Shown here: in pieces, positions 1 through 8,260 of the stretch
How positions within the stretch are numbered: position 1 is the stretch's first letter
Layout: every line of letters begins with the position of its first letter
NCBI GenBank assembly: GCA_013286585.1
Contig: JABDFK010000003.1
Span: 33,695 to 97,694, forward strand
Source: Deltaproteobacteria bacterium
Lineage (GTDB): Bacteria > Bdellovibrionota > Bdellovibrionia > Bdellovibrionales > Bdellovibrionaceae
Direction: 5' to 3'
Length of the DNA stretch: 64,000 nucleotides
Notes under the pieces: generated by a model
The model's input: only the letters and a program-made list of their open reading frames with translations
Database searches by the model: none
Told to the model about the DNA's origin: nothing
Position numbers and translations under genes: made by a program

Positions 1-16
1 ATGAGGTCACTAAAAA

Positions 17-1222
17 ATGAGAGCCCTAGTGATCCTTATTGGAATTATTATCTTTTATTTCATTTATGGATTTTTTATTTCGCAATTCGATTTCGAGATG
101 AAGTCGCATAGTTTGAAGAATGAAAATCCGGTGGGATTTTATGATTACCGTGGTGTCACGAACGTGCGCACGGATTTAAGCTCGGGCTCTTCAGATCCGG
201 CCGAAGTCATCGCCGAGGCTAAAAAAGCAGGACTGGATTTTTTGATTTTTACCGACGAAAACCAGGGTGAAAAAATTGCCACTAACGAAGGCTACCACGG
301 AAATATGTTAGCCATGGTCGAGTCAGAGTACACCTATCTGGACATGCGCCTGCTCCACTACACCGGGGGTAAGGAATTCTCTCCGATTGATAGCAATGAT
401 GCGCGCATGTATTTCACCGATCAGTTGTCCCAAACCAATCTGCAGGGACGGGAGGACATCGTCGTCTTGGCACATCCGTTCAACAACGGTCCAACTTGGA
501 CCGGCGAATTTCCCGTGGGATTGGATGGCCTAGAAATTCTAAATCCGAAAAGCATATCGACCCAGGCTTTCAACAACAGCAAATTAAATGTGTTTTGGAG
601 CTTGGTCTGCTATCCCTTCAATCCCAACTATGCTTTCTTACGTCTTTTTCAAGAGCCTTCCGATGAGACCTCCACCTGGGACAAGGTTCTTGCCGAGCGA
701 AAGATATTCGGCTACTCGGGCGCTGATGCCTCCGCCCACGCCGTGCCCTTTGCGAGCTATTTGATCAAGTTTCCTTCCTACGAAAAATCTTTTGAAATTA
801 CGACCAATCACGTTTTGATCGAAGCCGAACTGAATGGAAATTTCCAATCAGATCGGCAAAAAATAATGAAGGCGTTCAAACATGGGCAATTTTACTTCAG
901 TCTAGACCTTCTTGGTGATCCAAAGGGCTTCAATGCCTACGTTCAAGACCACGATCGAATTCATTTGATGGGATCTACCACGAAATTTAATAAACACTTG
1001 CGGTTGGTCTCTAAGCTTCCGTACACGCCTAAAGACTTTTATGAAATTGTGGTCTTCAAAAATGGCGAAAAGGACCTCACCGCCAATCAACCTGAAATCG
1101 ACTATGAAATCAAAGCCCCAGGAGTTTATAGAATTGCTGTCCGCGTGAGCACCTTTCTTCCGCCGCCCGACGGAAAAAAATGGGCCACCTGGATTTACAC
1201 CAATCCATTTTTTATCGAGTAG
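17..1222 (+). CDS. Membrane-anchored PHP-like protein with degenerate metal site
   Basis: The 401-residue product begins with a single hydrophobic segment (about residues 4-24), probably a signal anchor that leaves the rest outside the cytoplasm. The body resembles the PHP (polymerase and histidinol phosphatase) metal-dependent hydrolase fold: residues 45-82 have the usual arrangement of motif I, a helix and the TD-x-N motif, AHP is at 152-154, and the D-x3-H motif is D237/H241. The HxH of motif I is replaced by NVRTDLS and the TDHN motif reads TDEN, so several metal ligands of classical PHP enzymes are missing. The ATG at 17 follows a GAGG at suitable distance. The gene converges on the ferredoxin gene and overlaps its 3' end by 11 bp. 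Fold assignment is by motif only; catalytic activity is doubtful. Confidence 0.6.
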   Translation: MRALVILIGIIIFYFIYGFFISQFDFEMKSHSLKNENPVGFYDYRGVTNVRTDLSSGSSDPAEVIAEAKKAGLDFLIFTDENQGEKIATNEGYHGNMLAMVESEYTYLDMRLLHYTGGKEFSPIDSNDARMYFTDQLSQTNLQGREDIVVLAHPFNNGPTWTGEFPVGLDGLEILNPKSISTQAFNNSKLNVFWSLVCYPFNPNYAFLRLFQEPSDETSTWDKVLAERKIFGYSGADASAHAVPFASYLIKFPSYEKSFEITTNHVLIEAELNGNFQSDRQKIMKAFKHGQFYFSLDLLGDPKGFNAYVQDHDRIHLMGSTTKFNKHLRLVSKLPYTPKDFYEIVVFKNGEKDLTANQPEIDYEIKAPGVYRIAVRVSTFLPPPDGKKWATWIYTNPFFIE

Positions 1223-1520
1223 GCACAGCCGACGGAATTTTTATTTTAAAATCACAGGCCACTTGCAGCTGACATGCTAGCCGTTCGCTGCGTTCAAAGC
1301 CACGGTCCTCGGCCATTTCGGCCTCTATATCGTTTCTTGGTTTCAGCTGGTTCGGGTCCGACAAGACTTCCACCCGACAGGTGCCGCAGGTCCCATTGCC
1401 GCCGCAAGAATGACTGATCTCTACCCCAGCATCGAGCAAGCCCTGAAGCAGGGTAACCCCATGAGTCAACTGATGATCCTGGGAATTGACCTCAACCGTT
1501 TGTTGATTCTTTTTTTCCAA
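1212..1520 (-). CDS. [2Fe-2S] ferredoxin (adrenodoxin/Isc-like cysteine spacing)
   Basis: A small soluble electron carrier of about 102 residues. The cluster ligands are visible as C-x5-C-x2-C (CGGNGTCGTC, about residues 39-48) plus a fourth cysteine about 35 residues later (LACQ). This spacing is typical of adrenodoxin/Isc-type ferredoxins, whereas plant-type ones have C-x4-C. The frame stays open to a TTG at 1541, but a TTG at 1520 lies about 8 nt after AGGAAG and gives a better start without touching the divergent exonuclease gene. The electron-transfer partner cannot be told from the neighbourhood. Confidence 0.8.
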   Translation of the reverse strand: MEKKNQQTVEVNSQDHQLTHGVTLLQGLLDAGVEISHSCGGNGTCGTCRVEVLSDPNQLKPRNDIEAEMAEDRGFERSERLACQLQVACDFKIKIPSAVPTR

Positions 1521-1558
1521 GCTTGAATCTTCCTTTCCCAATGTGTATCAGTTTTCAT

Positions 1559-2176
1559 ATGAGATTCATAGCCTTTGACTTAGAAACCACTGGAACCGTT
1601 CCGGGTGTTGACCAAATCGTTGAAATCGGAGCCGTTCGATTTATCGATGGAAAACCGGAAGCCGTATTTGCCACTTTGATCGATCCCAAGATGCCGATTC
1701 CACCCGGAGCCAGCAACGTGAATAAAATTTATGACGACATGGTTCGCGGCAAGCCCACCATAGATACCTTGTTAGAATCTTTCACCGAGTTTTGCGGGGA
1801 CGATATCCTGGTGGCGCACAATGCGCCTTTTGATATGCAATTTATTTTGGCGGATTACAAACGTCATGAATTACCCACGCCCCGAGGTTTGATTCTGGAT
1901 ACATTGCCCATCGCGCGTAAAGTTTTTCCGGGTTTAGCCAATTATAAATTGGGAACTTTAGTGCAGCATTTGAAAATTCCGACCACTGGTTTTCACCGCG
2001 CTGAAGAGGACGCCTCTTATGCTGGATTGCTTTTCATTGAGCTCACAAAAAGAATTATGGTGAATGGTCAACCGCCCGCGGTGAGCAATCTGGTGGCCCT
2101 GACCGGAAAACTTGAACAAAGATTTCCTGTGATAGAGAAAAAACCAAAGCAACTGGATTTAATGAGCTTATTTTAA
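1559..2176 (+). CDS. DnaQ-like 3'-5' exonuclease (DEDDh family)
   Basis: A 205-residue cytoplasmic exonuclease of the DNA polymerase III epsilon/RNase T type. The DEDDh residues are visible: D7 and E9 in FDLETTG, the D of HNAPFD (87-92), and H146 and D151 in HRAEEDA. It has no additional domain, so it is a stand-alone proofreading or nucleic-acid trimming exonuclease and not a PolC or DinG fusion. The frame can be extended upstream to a TTG, but the ATG at 1559 places the first beta strand (MRFIAFDLETTG) at the N-terminus as is usual. The 3' end overlaps the convergent nadE gene by 4 bp. True epsilon subunit versus paralogue cannot be decided here. Confidence 0.85.
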   Translation: MRFIAFDLETTGTVPGVDQIVEIGAVRFIDGKPEAVFATLIDPKMPIPPGASNVNKIYDDMVRGKPTIDTLLESFTEFCGDDILVAHNAPFDMQFILADYKRHELPTPRGLILDTLPIARKVFPGLANYKLGTLVQHLKIPTTGFHRAEEDASYAGLLFIELTKRIMVNGQPPAVSNLVALTGKLEQRFPVIEKKPKQLDLMSLF

Positions 2177-3789
2177 AGCTTCGCTTGATGGGCGATCGGG
2201 TACCGACGTCCACGACCGAAAGAGTGGCGACTGACCTTCAGAATGGGCGCGGCCTGCCAACGTTTAAATTCGGTCCTCATCAAAATTGGCAGCAGCCATT
2301 TGTCCGTGACGGTTCCGGCCCGTCCGCAATTCTCTACAATTTTTTCGACCGACTTATCTAATAAATCATAGCTTGGCAGCGTGTCTTGATCTTTTTGGTT
2401 CGGCCGAAGTTCCGCTGACGGTGCACGAGAAATAATTTCTTCGGGGATGAGCTCCGCCGTTTGGTTGTAGAGCTTGGCCAGCTCATAGGTTTGCTTCTTT
2501 GTCAGATCACCGATCACTGCCAGGCCGCCGCACATGTCTCCGTACAATGTGGAATAACCGGTAGCAAATTCACTTTTGTTGCTGGTGGACAGTAACAAAG
2601 AGTTTTCGGCATTCGCCAGCGACATCAGAAATAGTCCACGCAGCCTGGCCTGAAGATTTTCATGAAGAACCGAAAACTCTCTGGTGCCCAGTGAGGCTTC
2701 TATCTCTGTTTTGATCTCTGTGTAGGCCTGGGAGATGGGCATCTGAAGCAGACGTACTCCCAAGTTTTTCGCTAGCTTTTCTGCGAGAGTTAGCGACACC
2801 TCGGAGCTAAAGGGGCCTGGCATAGCTACGGTGGTCACTCGTGAAGGACCCAGGGCATCGACGGCTAACGCTGCCACCACTGCAGAGTCAATGCCCCCGC
2901 TAAGACCCAAGTGCACCTTCTTGAGTCCCGTCTTATCGCAAAAATCACGAATACCCAAAACCAACGCTTGATGAATTTCTTCTGTCACAGAAAGTTTCTG
3001 CGGACGAGTTCCGCCTTCCAAAGTATTCAGATCCAACACATTGAGATCTTCGCCAAATTTAATGCACTCTAAAAGAGATTTTCCATGTTTATCGATAGCG
3101 AAGCTGGCTCCGTCAAAAATAATTTCATCCTGAGCCCCAACCATATTGACGTAAATCATAGGCGCACGAAAATGCCTCGCTGTCAGCGCCGCAAGCTCTT
3201 TGCGTCTTTTGATTCTACCCGGAAAATAGGGAGATGCGCTGACGTTGATCACCAAGTCCACTTTCGCCTTGATTGCAGTCAAAGGATTCACTGGGTAGGG
3301 ACTAGAGCCATCCTGTTCAGGCCAAGCCCAGATATCTTCACAGATCGTGATCTGTACCTTCTTGTCTCTGATTTTTAGGGTGTTGTCTTTCGTGTGACCG
3401 GGCTCCACGAAGCGGGCCTCGTCAAAAACATCGCCCGTGGGTAAGAGCTGCTTGTGAAAAAATCGAGTTTTCTTTTTTCTTTCGACGACGGCCACTGAAT
3501 TGAAATACGGACGGCCCTTTTTGCTGGGATTTTTTGTGATCACCCCGATCACAGCGGTAACACCCGCCGGAATTTTCTTTTCGATTTGCGCCAACGCCTT
3601 CATTTGCTGTTCGACGACTTCGCCTCGCTCTAGCAGATCAAAAGGGTGGTAGCCAAAAAGTGCGGCCTCTGGAAAAACCACCAGTTCACAGCGTCTTTCA
3701 ACAGCCCGCTGAATGAAGTTCAGAATTTTATTTTGATTGCCGCTAAAGTTACCAAGTGTGGAATTTATCTGAGCAAGTGCGACTCTCAT
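2173..3789 (-). CDS. nadE: Glutamine-dependent NAD+ synthetase
   Basis: Catalyses the last step of NAD biosynthesis: amidation of deamido-NAD with ammonia released from glutamine. The N-terminal nitrilase-type glutaminase domain (about 1-265) shows the E-K-C triad as E41 (FPEAALFGYHP), K113 (HKQLLPTGDVFDE) and C150 (ITICEDIW). The C-terminal synthetase domain starts near 275 with the ATP-binding SGGIDSAVV motif at about 297. The 538-residue length is normal for two-domain NadE. The ATG at 3789 is chosen over one six codons upstream because a GAGG lies about 8 nt before it. nadD is about 7 kb away on the same strand, so both late NAD steps are in this window. Confidence 0.95.
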   Translation of the reverse strand: MRVALAQINSTLGNFSGNQNKILNFIQRAVERRCELVVFPEAALFGYHPFDLLERGEVVEQQMKALAQIEKKIPAGVTAVIGVITKNPSKKGRPYFNSVAVVERKKKTRFFHKQLLPTGDVFDEARFVEPGHTKDNTLKIRDKKVQITICEDIWAWPEQDGSSPYPVNPLTAIKAKVDLVINVSASPYFPGRIKRRKELAALTARHFRAPMIYVNMVGAQDEIIFDGASFAIDKHGKSLLECIKFGEDLNVLDLNTLEGGTRPQKLSVTEEIHQALVLGIRDFCDKTGLKKVHLGLSGGIDSAVVAALAVDALGPSRVTTVAMPGPFSSEVSLTLAEKLAKNLGVRLLQMPISQAYTEIKTEIEASLGTREFSVLHENLQARLRGLFLMSLANAENSLLLSTSNKSEFATGYSTLYGDMCGGLAVIGDLTKKQTYELAKLYNQTAELIPEEIISRAPSAELRPNQKDQDTLPSYDLLDKSVEKIVENCGRAGTVTDKWLLPILMRTEFKRWQAAPILKVSRHSFGRGRRYPIAHQAKL

Positions 3790-3816
3790 CGGAGGGACCT
3801 CGTCCATCGGGACGCA

Positions 3817-4185
3817 TTACTGAATTTCGATACGACCCGAAAATCCATCCTGATATCCGTGAAAAAAGCGGATGTCATTTTCAGGAAACTTCCAACAATA
3901 GTAGCCCGTTCCAGTATCAAAGTCAGCTAACCACATGCCTTTGGGTGTCACTCCAAGTCGAGCCAATTTGCTCTGCCATTTATCAACTTCGGAACTGATA
4001 TCGGCTTCAATCTCGGTGGCCAAGACCACATTCTTCCCCTTAACGGCCTCCAGGCGATTCAGCATTTTTTTGACCTTCAGATGCGAGCCCTCTGTGATGT
4101 GATACACCAGCGGCAGCAAACCTTTCGCCTGGTGAATATCAAAGATGCGTTTCTGCAGAGACGGAACTATTTGCTCAATATTCAT
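3817..4185 (-). CDS. DUF2203 family protein
   Basis: A 122-residue cytoplasmic protein of unknown function. The C-terminal half has the DUF2203 signature: an acidic residue before a G-x-G, then YYCWKFPE, then an F-H-x-Y-x-D-GFSGR motif (family consensus LCWRLGE...WHE...GFAGR). The N-terminal half is predicted helical. It lies 27 bp upstream of nadE on the same strand and may be co-transcribed with it. No catalytic role is known for the family. The upstream region carries the 124-nt palindromic element at 4344-4467. Confidence 0.7.
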   Translation of the reverse strand: MNIEQIVPSLQKRIFDIHQAKGLLPLVYHITEGSHLKVKKMLNRLEAVKGKNVVLATEIEADISSEVDKWQSKLARLGVTPKGMWLADFDTGTGYYCWKFPENDIRFFHGYQDGFSGRIEIQ

Positions 4186-4343
4186 AGTTTCATTCTTCTC
4201 ACTCTATAGTCGTTGGAGTTGCTTTTCTCGACGACCCAGCACAAACATTCAAGCACTAAAAAATCCGATGAAAAAAAGAAAATCCCTCAAAAAAAAGTTG
4301 CGTCACGCGTTACGTCTCTTCTGAAAAATCTGAATAGAAAGAT

Positions 4344-4467
4344 AAAAAACGCTCTAAAATGTTCGCAGCCGAGGCGAGAGGGAGCGAACGCGGAGGCGTG
4401 CTACCCCGCACGCCGCACAAGTGAACGACCGAACAACGAAGGCTCCGGACATTTTAGAGCGTTTTTT
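4344..4467. repeat. 124-nt long-range inverted repeat with internal hairpin
   Basis: Outer arms 4344-4370 and 4441-4467 pair over 27 bp with one G-T pair and one mismatch. The outermost 17 bp (AAAAAACGCTCTAAAAT and its complement) are perfect. The interior holds a perfect 7-bp hairpin, 4395-4401 with 4408-4414, around the loop TACCCC. The right arm overlaps the stop codon of the minus-strand pilin-like gene, and the minus strand leaves the element in an oligo-U run. It could therefore work as a terminator for that gene, although the loop is far larger than in ordinary intrinsic terminators. The GC-rich interior contrasts with the AT-rich flanks. Confidence 0.7.
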
Positions 4468-5290
4468 AGTCGTCCATGCTTTTGGAGACCGAGTTTAGTT
4501 GGCCCCCTACTACGTATACTATCCCAACTATGATAATCAGCATGAGGGCCAGTCGAAATAGGTAACCAATGCTAAAACTTGTACTTTCTTCACTTTCAGA
4601 GGCGGTGGCCCTGGGGGTTGGCTTTTTAAATGGAATTCGTTTGGGTGATGGTCCGGCGATTTCAGCGTCGATCTTAGAGGATCTGGCCTCACCAGCCCGA
4701 GCAATTTTTTCAACTTCATCGCCGACAATACCAGAAATGCCCCGAACTTTGATGGGCTTTTCATAATTGCGATTCCAACGGCTGTTGCGCCGGTACAGAT
4801 TGGGCCCCTCGGCGACCTTCATCACTGTCGTGTGCTCGTCGCCGGTGCTTTTATCGGTGACTCCGCTTTGTCTTCCAAATTCGGAATCTTGTACACGGCG
4901 GCCGCCATTTTGTGCGCTACCACGGTTGTTCGAATTCCTTCGCAAAGCCGCATTGGCCCTGGCGGCCTCAGCGTCGGCGGCTGATTTTTTCGCGGAATTA
5001 GCATCGTCGCTTCCTGATTTTTTATCGCCGTTGTCAGCACTTGACCCTGAGCCAGTCATTCCCGCTCCAATGGCCTGCTGCTGGCACTCTGATAGGGTGC
5101 CACCAGAGTCGCCGGGAAGCACTCCGTAGTCCAAGAGGCAAGCGGTGTAAGTTCCAAGATAGTAGTCGGTCCATTTTTTAACGGGCGTGAAAACCCTATC
5201 GCTGACCACGATGATAATAGCCAAGGCGATGATCAGAATCAGAATGTATTCCGTCACGGCTTGACCTGTTTGATTTAGTCTTGGCTTCAT
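4466..5290 (-). CDS. TadE/Flp-pilin-like protein with charged central region
   Basis: A 274-residue protein whose N-terminus (TGQAVTEYILILIIALAI, about residues 8-25) matches the conserved E-Y membrane helix of TadE-like and Flp prepilin-type pseudopilins. The middle (about 85-215) is low-complexity, rich in Ser, Asp, Ala, Asn and Arg, and probably disordered. A second hydrophobic helix (about 245-268) lies near the C-terminus, which is unusual for pilins. No tad/cpa secretion genes lie nearby, so it is an orphan in this window. It is transcribed divergently from the TPR gene, 28 bp away. It may be a pseudopilin-derived envelope protein; function unknown. Confidence 0.6.
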   Translation of the reverse strand: MKPRLNQTGQAVTEYILILIIALAIIIVVSDRVFTPVKKWTDYYLGTYTACLLDYGVLPGDSGGTLSECQQQAIGAGMTGSGSSADNGDKKSGSDDANSAKKSAADAEAARANAALRRNSNNRGSAQNGGRRVQDSEFGRQSGVTDKSTGDEHTTVMKVAEGPNLYRRNSRWNRNYEKPIKVRGISGIVGDEVEKIARAGEARSSKIDAEIAGPSPKRIPFKKPTPRATASESEESTSFSIGYLFRLALMLIIIVGIVYVVGGQLNSVSKSMDD

Positions 5291-5318
5291 AGAGTTACCC
5301 TATGTAAGATATTACCAT

Positions 5319-6362
5319 ATGAGACTTTTGCATCGCCTGTTCTTATTGGTGTTTTTCGTTCTGGGTGTCTCAATATTGGACGTTTTTCCGGAGCTTTCCT
5401 GGGCCATAGACAAGGAACCCGCTAAAAGCGAGGCCATCAAGCCCTCGGAAGAGGCCCTTCTTCAGCAGGGCAAATTTCAGGAGGTCATTGATCAGCTTTC
5501 GCCCAAATTGCCGGAGCTGGATGCCCAAGGATTGAAATACCTTGGCCGAGCCTACAGCGGGGTCAAAAACTCAGTGACCGCGATCAAAACGTTCAACTTG
5601 GCTTTAAGCAAAAATGCGAAAGATGCCGAGGCCAGCACTTTAGTCGGCCTTGAGCTGCTGTCGACCGGAAAAGACCGCGAAGCCATGATCAGTTTTCGAG
5701 AAGCGCTGAAAAGCGATCCCAAGTATGAGCCCGCCTATCTGGCGATCGAAAAAATCTACATCAAAAAAAATAACAAGTATGAACTGCGCATGCTCTATTC
5801 CGATATGATCGATCTGCTGGGTGAAAAGCCCGCGTACGTCACCCGCCTCTGCGAACTGCTTTGCACCAGCGGACTCTATGACGACGCCAAAAAAATGTGC
5901 CGTCGAGGAATCGCAGTAAAACGTGATGAACCTAAAAATTATATCTATCTAGCGCTGACCCACAAAGAACAAGGCGATAAAGAGCTGGCCACGGCGTTGT
6001 TCAAAAAAACAGTCGATCTATTTAAAAACTCGGAAGAGGCCCAAGTCGCCTATGCTCAGTTCCTAGATGGAGAGAAAAACTTCGTCGAAGCAGCGAAGTT
6101 CTACAAGGCGGCTCTGGATCTGAATCCAGAATCGCTCAGAGGTCAAATTGGCTTTGCTATGGCGTCTTTAGAGATACAAAATTACCAAAATACTTTTGAT
6201 GCTCTCGACAAGGCCTGCAGGATGGACCGGCGCTCGATCAAAGAAGTTCGACGGGCCATGGGTGTTTTGCGCGTGATGAAGGCCGACAAATGGATGGAAA
6301 AATTTGAAGCTCTGTCTGAAAAGTGCGGACTGCCTTCTTACGAATCAAAATCCACAAACTGA
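5319..6362 (+). CDS. Exported TPR-repeat protein
   Basis: A 347-residue protein with an N-terminal hydrophobic signal (about 5-28, LLHRLFLLVFFVLGVSIL) followed by helical tetratricopeptide-type repeats from about residue 45 to 300. Typical TPR spacing of A, Y and P residues is visible, for example around LKSDPKYEPAYLAIEKIY and ALDLNPESLRGQIGFAMA. It most likely acts as a protein-binding scaffold in the periplasm or at the inner membrane. Its last 25 bp overlap the convergent 6338-6871 gene. The divergent pilin-like neighbour hints at an envelope role, but no specific partner can be named. Confidence 0.75.
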   Translation: MRLLHRLFLLVFFVLGVSILDVFPELSWAIDKEPAKSEAIKPSEEALLQQGKFQEVIDQLSPKLPELDAQGLKYLGRAYSGVKNSVTAIKTFNLALSKNAKDAEASTLVGLELLSTGKDREAMISFREALKSDPKYEPAYLAIEKIYIKKNNKYELRMLYSDMIDLLGEKPAYVTRLCELLCTSGLYDDAKKMCRRGIAVKRDEPKNYIYLALTHKEQGDKELATALFKKTVDLFKNSEEAQVAYAQFLDGEKNFVEAAKFYKAALDLNPESLRGQIGFAMASLEIQNYQNTFDALDKACRMDRRSIKEVRRAMGVLRVMKADKWMEKFEALSEKCGLPSYESKSTN

Positions 6363-6871
6363 CGAAAACCCGGGGATAGCTCGCAGAGCAAATTGATTTC
6401 CAGTGGGTGGGCTGTGACTTTGGATCTCTGAGCATCCACCCAGTCTTGGACCTTAGCTAAATTTTTTCCGGTCATAGATAAAAAACATGGACTACCCTGA
6501 GAGCGGAACAACCTGAAATCGACGGTTTCCATTCCCAGCGCTTTAAGCTCGGATGCTGCGATGAACAGATCGCCGGAAAAATGGGACTCTACCACCAGCA
6601 CAAAATCTTGAAGCTTCGCATTCTCTAAGCTCAGGTAGGAACGTAAAACCTTTTCATCAAAATTCGGCAAGCACACAGAGCGTTCAATATCGCCCGTGCG
6701 CAATTCTACAATGAAAGAACTCACTAACTTCAGATCACCCTGGATCAGCAGCTGCGCGGAATCTCCTAAAGGCGAAAATTCCAAAATTTCCAGGCCAGGG
6801 TTTCTGCCCGCCATATTGAGAGCGGTGTAACCAGCGCCAATGGACTTAAAAAGAATCACACCCAGAGTCAT
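6338..6871 (-). CDS. Hypothetical protein, possible BMC-like fold, coupled to rimO
   Basis: A 177-residue cytoplasmic protein that I do not firmly recognise. The N-terminal 60 residues (VILFKSIGAGYTALNMA ... EFSPLGDSAQLLIQGD) loosely resemble the bacterial-microcompartment shell fold: a beta strand, a helix rich in small residues, then a strand before the G-D turn. The C-terminal part could be a second such repeat. Its ATG overlaps the rimO stop as ATGA, which indicates translational coupling. It is the last gene of the obgE-to-rimO chain. The fold suggestion rests on pattern only and needs a profile search. Confidence 0.5.
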   Translation of the reverse strand: MTLGVILFKSIGAGYTALNMAGRNPGLEILEFSPLGDSAQLLIQGDLKLVSSFIVELRTGDIERSVCLPNFDEKVLRSYLSLENAKLQDFVLVVESHFSGDLFIAASELKALGMETVDFRLFRSQGSPCFLSMTGKNLAKVQDWVDAQRSKVTAHPLEINLLCELSPGFRQFVDFDS

Positions 6872-8241
6872 TGAATGTGGCCGATCAAATCATATTCCAT
6901 ACTGTCGGTGATGACCACTTTGACCATCTCTCCGATTTCGGCGGTGCCGTCGTTGATCAATACGACGCCGTCGATGTCCGGTGCCTGACCCGCGAATCGG
7001 CCTTGCAAAAGCAGCTCTGTTTCTTCGCTGGGACCTTCGACGATGACATCTAGGGTTTGGCCAATGAACGCTTTGTGCTTGGCACGGGAAATGTTCTGTT
7101 GGACTTCCATGACCGCCTCAAAACGCTGTTGTTTGATGTCCTCATCCACTTGATTCAACATTTTCCCGGCGGGTGTGTTCTCTTCTGGTGAATATTTGAA
7201 GCAGCCCACGCGATCAAATTTCTGTTCAGCGATGAACTCTAGAAGCTCTTCAAACTGCTCTTGTGTTTCCCCGGGGAAGCCGACGATGAACTGGGTGCGA
7301 ATGACAGCTTCCGGAATTTCTGAGCGAATATTTTCTAACGCGGTCTCTACTTCCCCTCGGGTCATTTTACGATTCATACTTTTCAACACCTGATCGCTGA
7401 TGTGCTGCAGAGGCATATCAAAATACTTCACTATTTTGCGGCTTTTCTTAATCAGCTGGATCATGTCCAGAGTGATTCCATCTGGATAGAGATACATCAA
7501 ACGAATCCACTGAATCCCTTCGACCTGATCCAACGCCCGCAGCAATTCAATGGGACTTTCTTTGGCCTGCGGATTTTTCTTTCGGAGGTCCCAGCCATAG
7601 TCGGTGAAATCATGGCTGACGATAAGAAGCTCTTTCACGCCTTGAGAGGCCAAATGCTCTGCTTCTTTCACAACATTGGCGATGGTTCGCGATTGCAGGT
7701 TTCCACGAATCAGCGGAATGGCACAAAATGCACAACGCTTCAGACAACCTTCCGCAATTTTTAAATAGGCGCGATGCCCCGGCTGGGAGTTCACCCGTGG
7801 AGTGGACTCTTCCTGCAGATACGTGGGCAAATTATAAAACGTTCGCTGAGAAGCTCCGCCCTCATGACCCTTCAGAATTTTCGCGATGTTTTGAAACTCG
7901 CCAGAGCCTACGAAAAGGTCGGCCTCTGGCATGCCTTCCACTAAGTCATCTTTGTATCTTTGAGTGAGACAGCCTGCGACCACCAGTTTTTTGACGGCTC
8001 CACCTTTTTTCAGTTCACCCATCTCTAGGATTTTTTGAATGGATTCTTTTTTACTGTCTTCGATAAAACCGCAGGTATTGACGATCACGGTGTCGGCGCC
8101 ATCGGCATCGCCGACGACCTGGTAGCCCTCTTTCATAAGGGTGCCCGCCATGATTTCACTGTCCACCAAGTTCTTGGGACAGCCCAGGCTGACAAAATGA
8201 ACAGACTTATTTTTCACGATCGGTTCCTGATTTTTATTCAT
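6868..8241 (-). CDS. rimO: Ribosomal protein S12 (Asp89) methylthiotransferase
   Basis: A radical-SAM enzyme that inserts a methylthio group at the beta carbon of the conserved Asp of ribosomal protein S12, with two [4Fe-4S] clusters. The UPF0004 domain carries C21, C57 and C91 (first in VSLGCPKNLVDSE). The radical-SAM CxxxCxxC is C166, C170, C173 (EGCLKRCAFC). A C-terminal TRAM domain occupies about the last 65 residues. VSLGCPKNLVDSE is typical of RimO and not of MiaB. The frame is open 35 codons further upstream, but the ATG at 8241 has an AGGA at good distance and does not overlap the upstream lolA-like gene. Product 457 residues, normal for the family. Confidence 0.93.
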   Translation of the reverse strand: MNKNQEPIVKNKSVHFVSLGCPKNLVDSEIMAGTLMKEGYQVVGDADGADTVIVNTCGFIEDSKKESIQKILEMGELKKGGAVKKLVVAGCLTQRYKDDLVEGMPEADLFVGSGEFQNIAKILKGHEGGASQRTFYNLPTYLQEESTPRVNSQPGHRAYLKIAEGCLKRCAFCAIPLIRGNLQSRTIANVVKEAEHLASQGVKELLIVSHDFTDYGWDLRKKNPQAKESPIELLRALDQVEGIQWIRLMYLYPDGITLDMIQLIKKSRKIVKYFDMPLQHISDQVLKSMNRKMTRGEVETALENIRSEIPEAVIRTQFIVGFPGETQEQFEELLEFIAEQKFDRVGCFKYSPEENTPAGKMLNQVDEDIKQQRFEAVMEVQQNISRAKHKAFIGQTLDVIVEGPSEETELLLQGRFAGQAPDIDGVVLINDGTAEIGEMVKVVITDSMEYDLIGHIQ

Positions 8242-8260
8242 ATCCGCATTCCTATCTTCA

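Noticed and set aside
4213..4533. 106-residue plus-strand frame across the 124-nt palindrome
   Set aside because: It opens with TTG without SD, consists of Lys/Arg-rich low-complexity sequence and crosses the palindrome and a gene end.
4767..5129. 120-residue plus-strand frame inside the pilin-like gene
   Set aside because: Ser/Leu-rich shadow of the Ser/Ala-rich minus-strand region.
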